Assembly (NCBI RefSeq): GCF_003610405.1
Contig: NZ_RAQC01000001.1
Coordinates: 1,922,001 to 1,986,000 of the forward strand
Source: Microbacterium sp. AG238
GTDB taxonomy: Bacteria > Actinomycetota > Actinomycetes > Actinomycetales > Microbacteriaceae
Direction: 5' to 3'
Length of the DNA stretch: 64,000 nt
Shown here: positions 63,878 to 64,000 of the stretch, piece by piece
Numbering within the stretch: the first letter of the stretch is position 1
Layout of the letters: every line of letters starts with the position of its first letter
Program-made: the position numbers and the translations under genes
The notes under the pieces: generated by a model
Seen by the model: only the letters and a program-made list of their open reading frames with translations
Databases searched by the model: none
Told to the model about the DNA's origin: nothing

Positions 63878-63943
63878 GATCCCGACGATCAGAGATGAGT
63901 GCTTGGTTGCCCATGTCTGTGTTCTCTCTCCCTTTGTTGTTTT

Positions 63944-63978
63944 GCCGTGAAGGCACGTAGTGCTGAAGGCTTCACGGC
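63944..63978. repeat. Inverted repeat near the right edge
   Basis: Perfect 9-base arms gccgtgaag (63944-63952) and cttcacggc (63970-63978) around a 17-base loop, upstream of the small membrane protein. Flanked by T on the left and A on the right, so not a normal terminator for either strand; an operator or attenuator is possible. Confidence 0.5.
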
Positions 63979-64000
63979 GAAAAAACGGGCCGCGTAGCGG

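Overview
The window reads as a chromosomal stretch of a high-GC actinobacterium, most likely Microbacterium or a close relative in Microbacteriaceae. The evidence is roughly 70 percent GC, very frequent GTG starts with 4-base ATGA/GTGA gene overlaps, an actinobacterial NucS mismatch endonuclease, a DUF222/13E12 HNH endonuclease, a fused MnhA-MnhB antiporter subunit, and many genes whose TANNNT -10 box lies 6-7 bases before the start codon (leaderless transcripts). I see no rRNA, tRNA, CRISPR array, prophage or insertion sequence. The species assignment is inference.

Layout, left to right. 1-10905: a truncated RibD-like reductase; a plus-strand operon of two luciferase-like monooxygenases and an FAD/NAD(P)-binding protein; and, converging on it, a minus-strand polar amino-acid ABC transporter with a tandem GNAT acetyltransferase and a membrane-anchored sulfite-oxidase-fold molybdoenzyme. 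Together these resemble salvage systems for S-substituted cysteines. 11026-16295: a ChvE/MmsA/MmsB multiple-sugar ABC importer with its divergent LacI repressor. 16321-24795: LysE exporter, HNH endonuclease, GNAT, Pr6Pr membrane protein, a methionine aminopeptidase divergent from a small XRE regulator, an FBP zinc-finger protein, and a TetR gene coupled to an unusual SDR-alpha/beta hydrolase fusion. 24998-32387: a probably frameshifted small membrane protein, aldo/keto reductase, XRE regulator, membrane proteins, PAP2 phosphatase, DUF1801 protein, secreted cyclophilin, and an AraC/MFS pair bracketed by two copies of a long inverted repeat.

32664-36930: metN-metI-metQ methionine importer, then argG. 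36954-40234: TetR, an ABC ATPase that has lost its nucleotide-binding motifs, and a YhgE/Pip membrane protein, apparently one operon. 40254-42872: HAD phosphatase, enolase-superfamily enzyme and GntR regulator linked by the same operator. 42858-46495: WYL regulator and alpha/beta hydrolase, a GH6 glycosidase lacking a signal peptide, and a membrane protein/TetR pair. 46512-52686: complete Mrp/Mnh cation-proton antiporter operon. 52758-64000: LacI/MFS pair, HIT protein, repeat-rich spacer, TetR/CPBP protease pair, GNAT, nucS, aldo/keto reductase, TetR with tandem operators before an FtsX/LolD-type ABC exporter, HAD hydrolase, GNAT, and a small membrane protein that looks frameshifted.

The repeated design is a local regulator beside its target, with a readable palindrome between them. 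Nine such operator candidates are annotated. All functions rest on reading motifs and context by eye; no database search or alignment was run.
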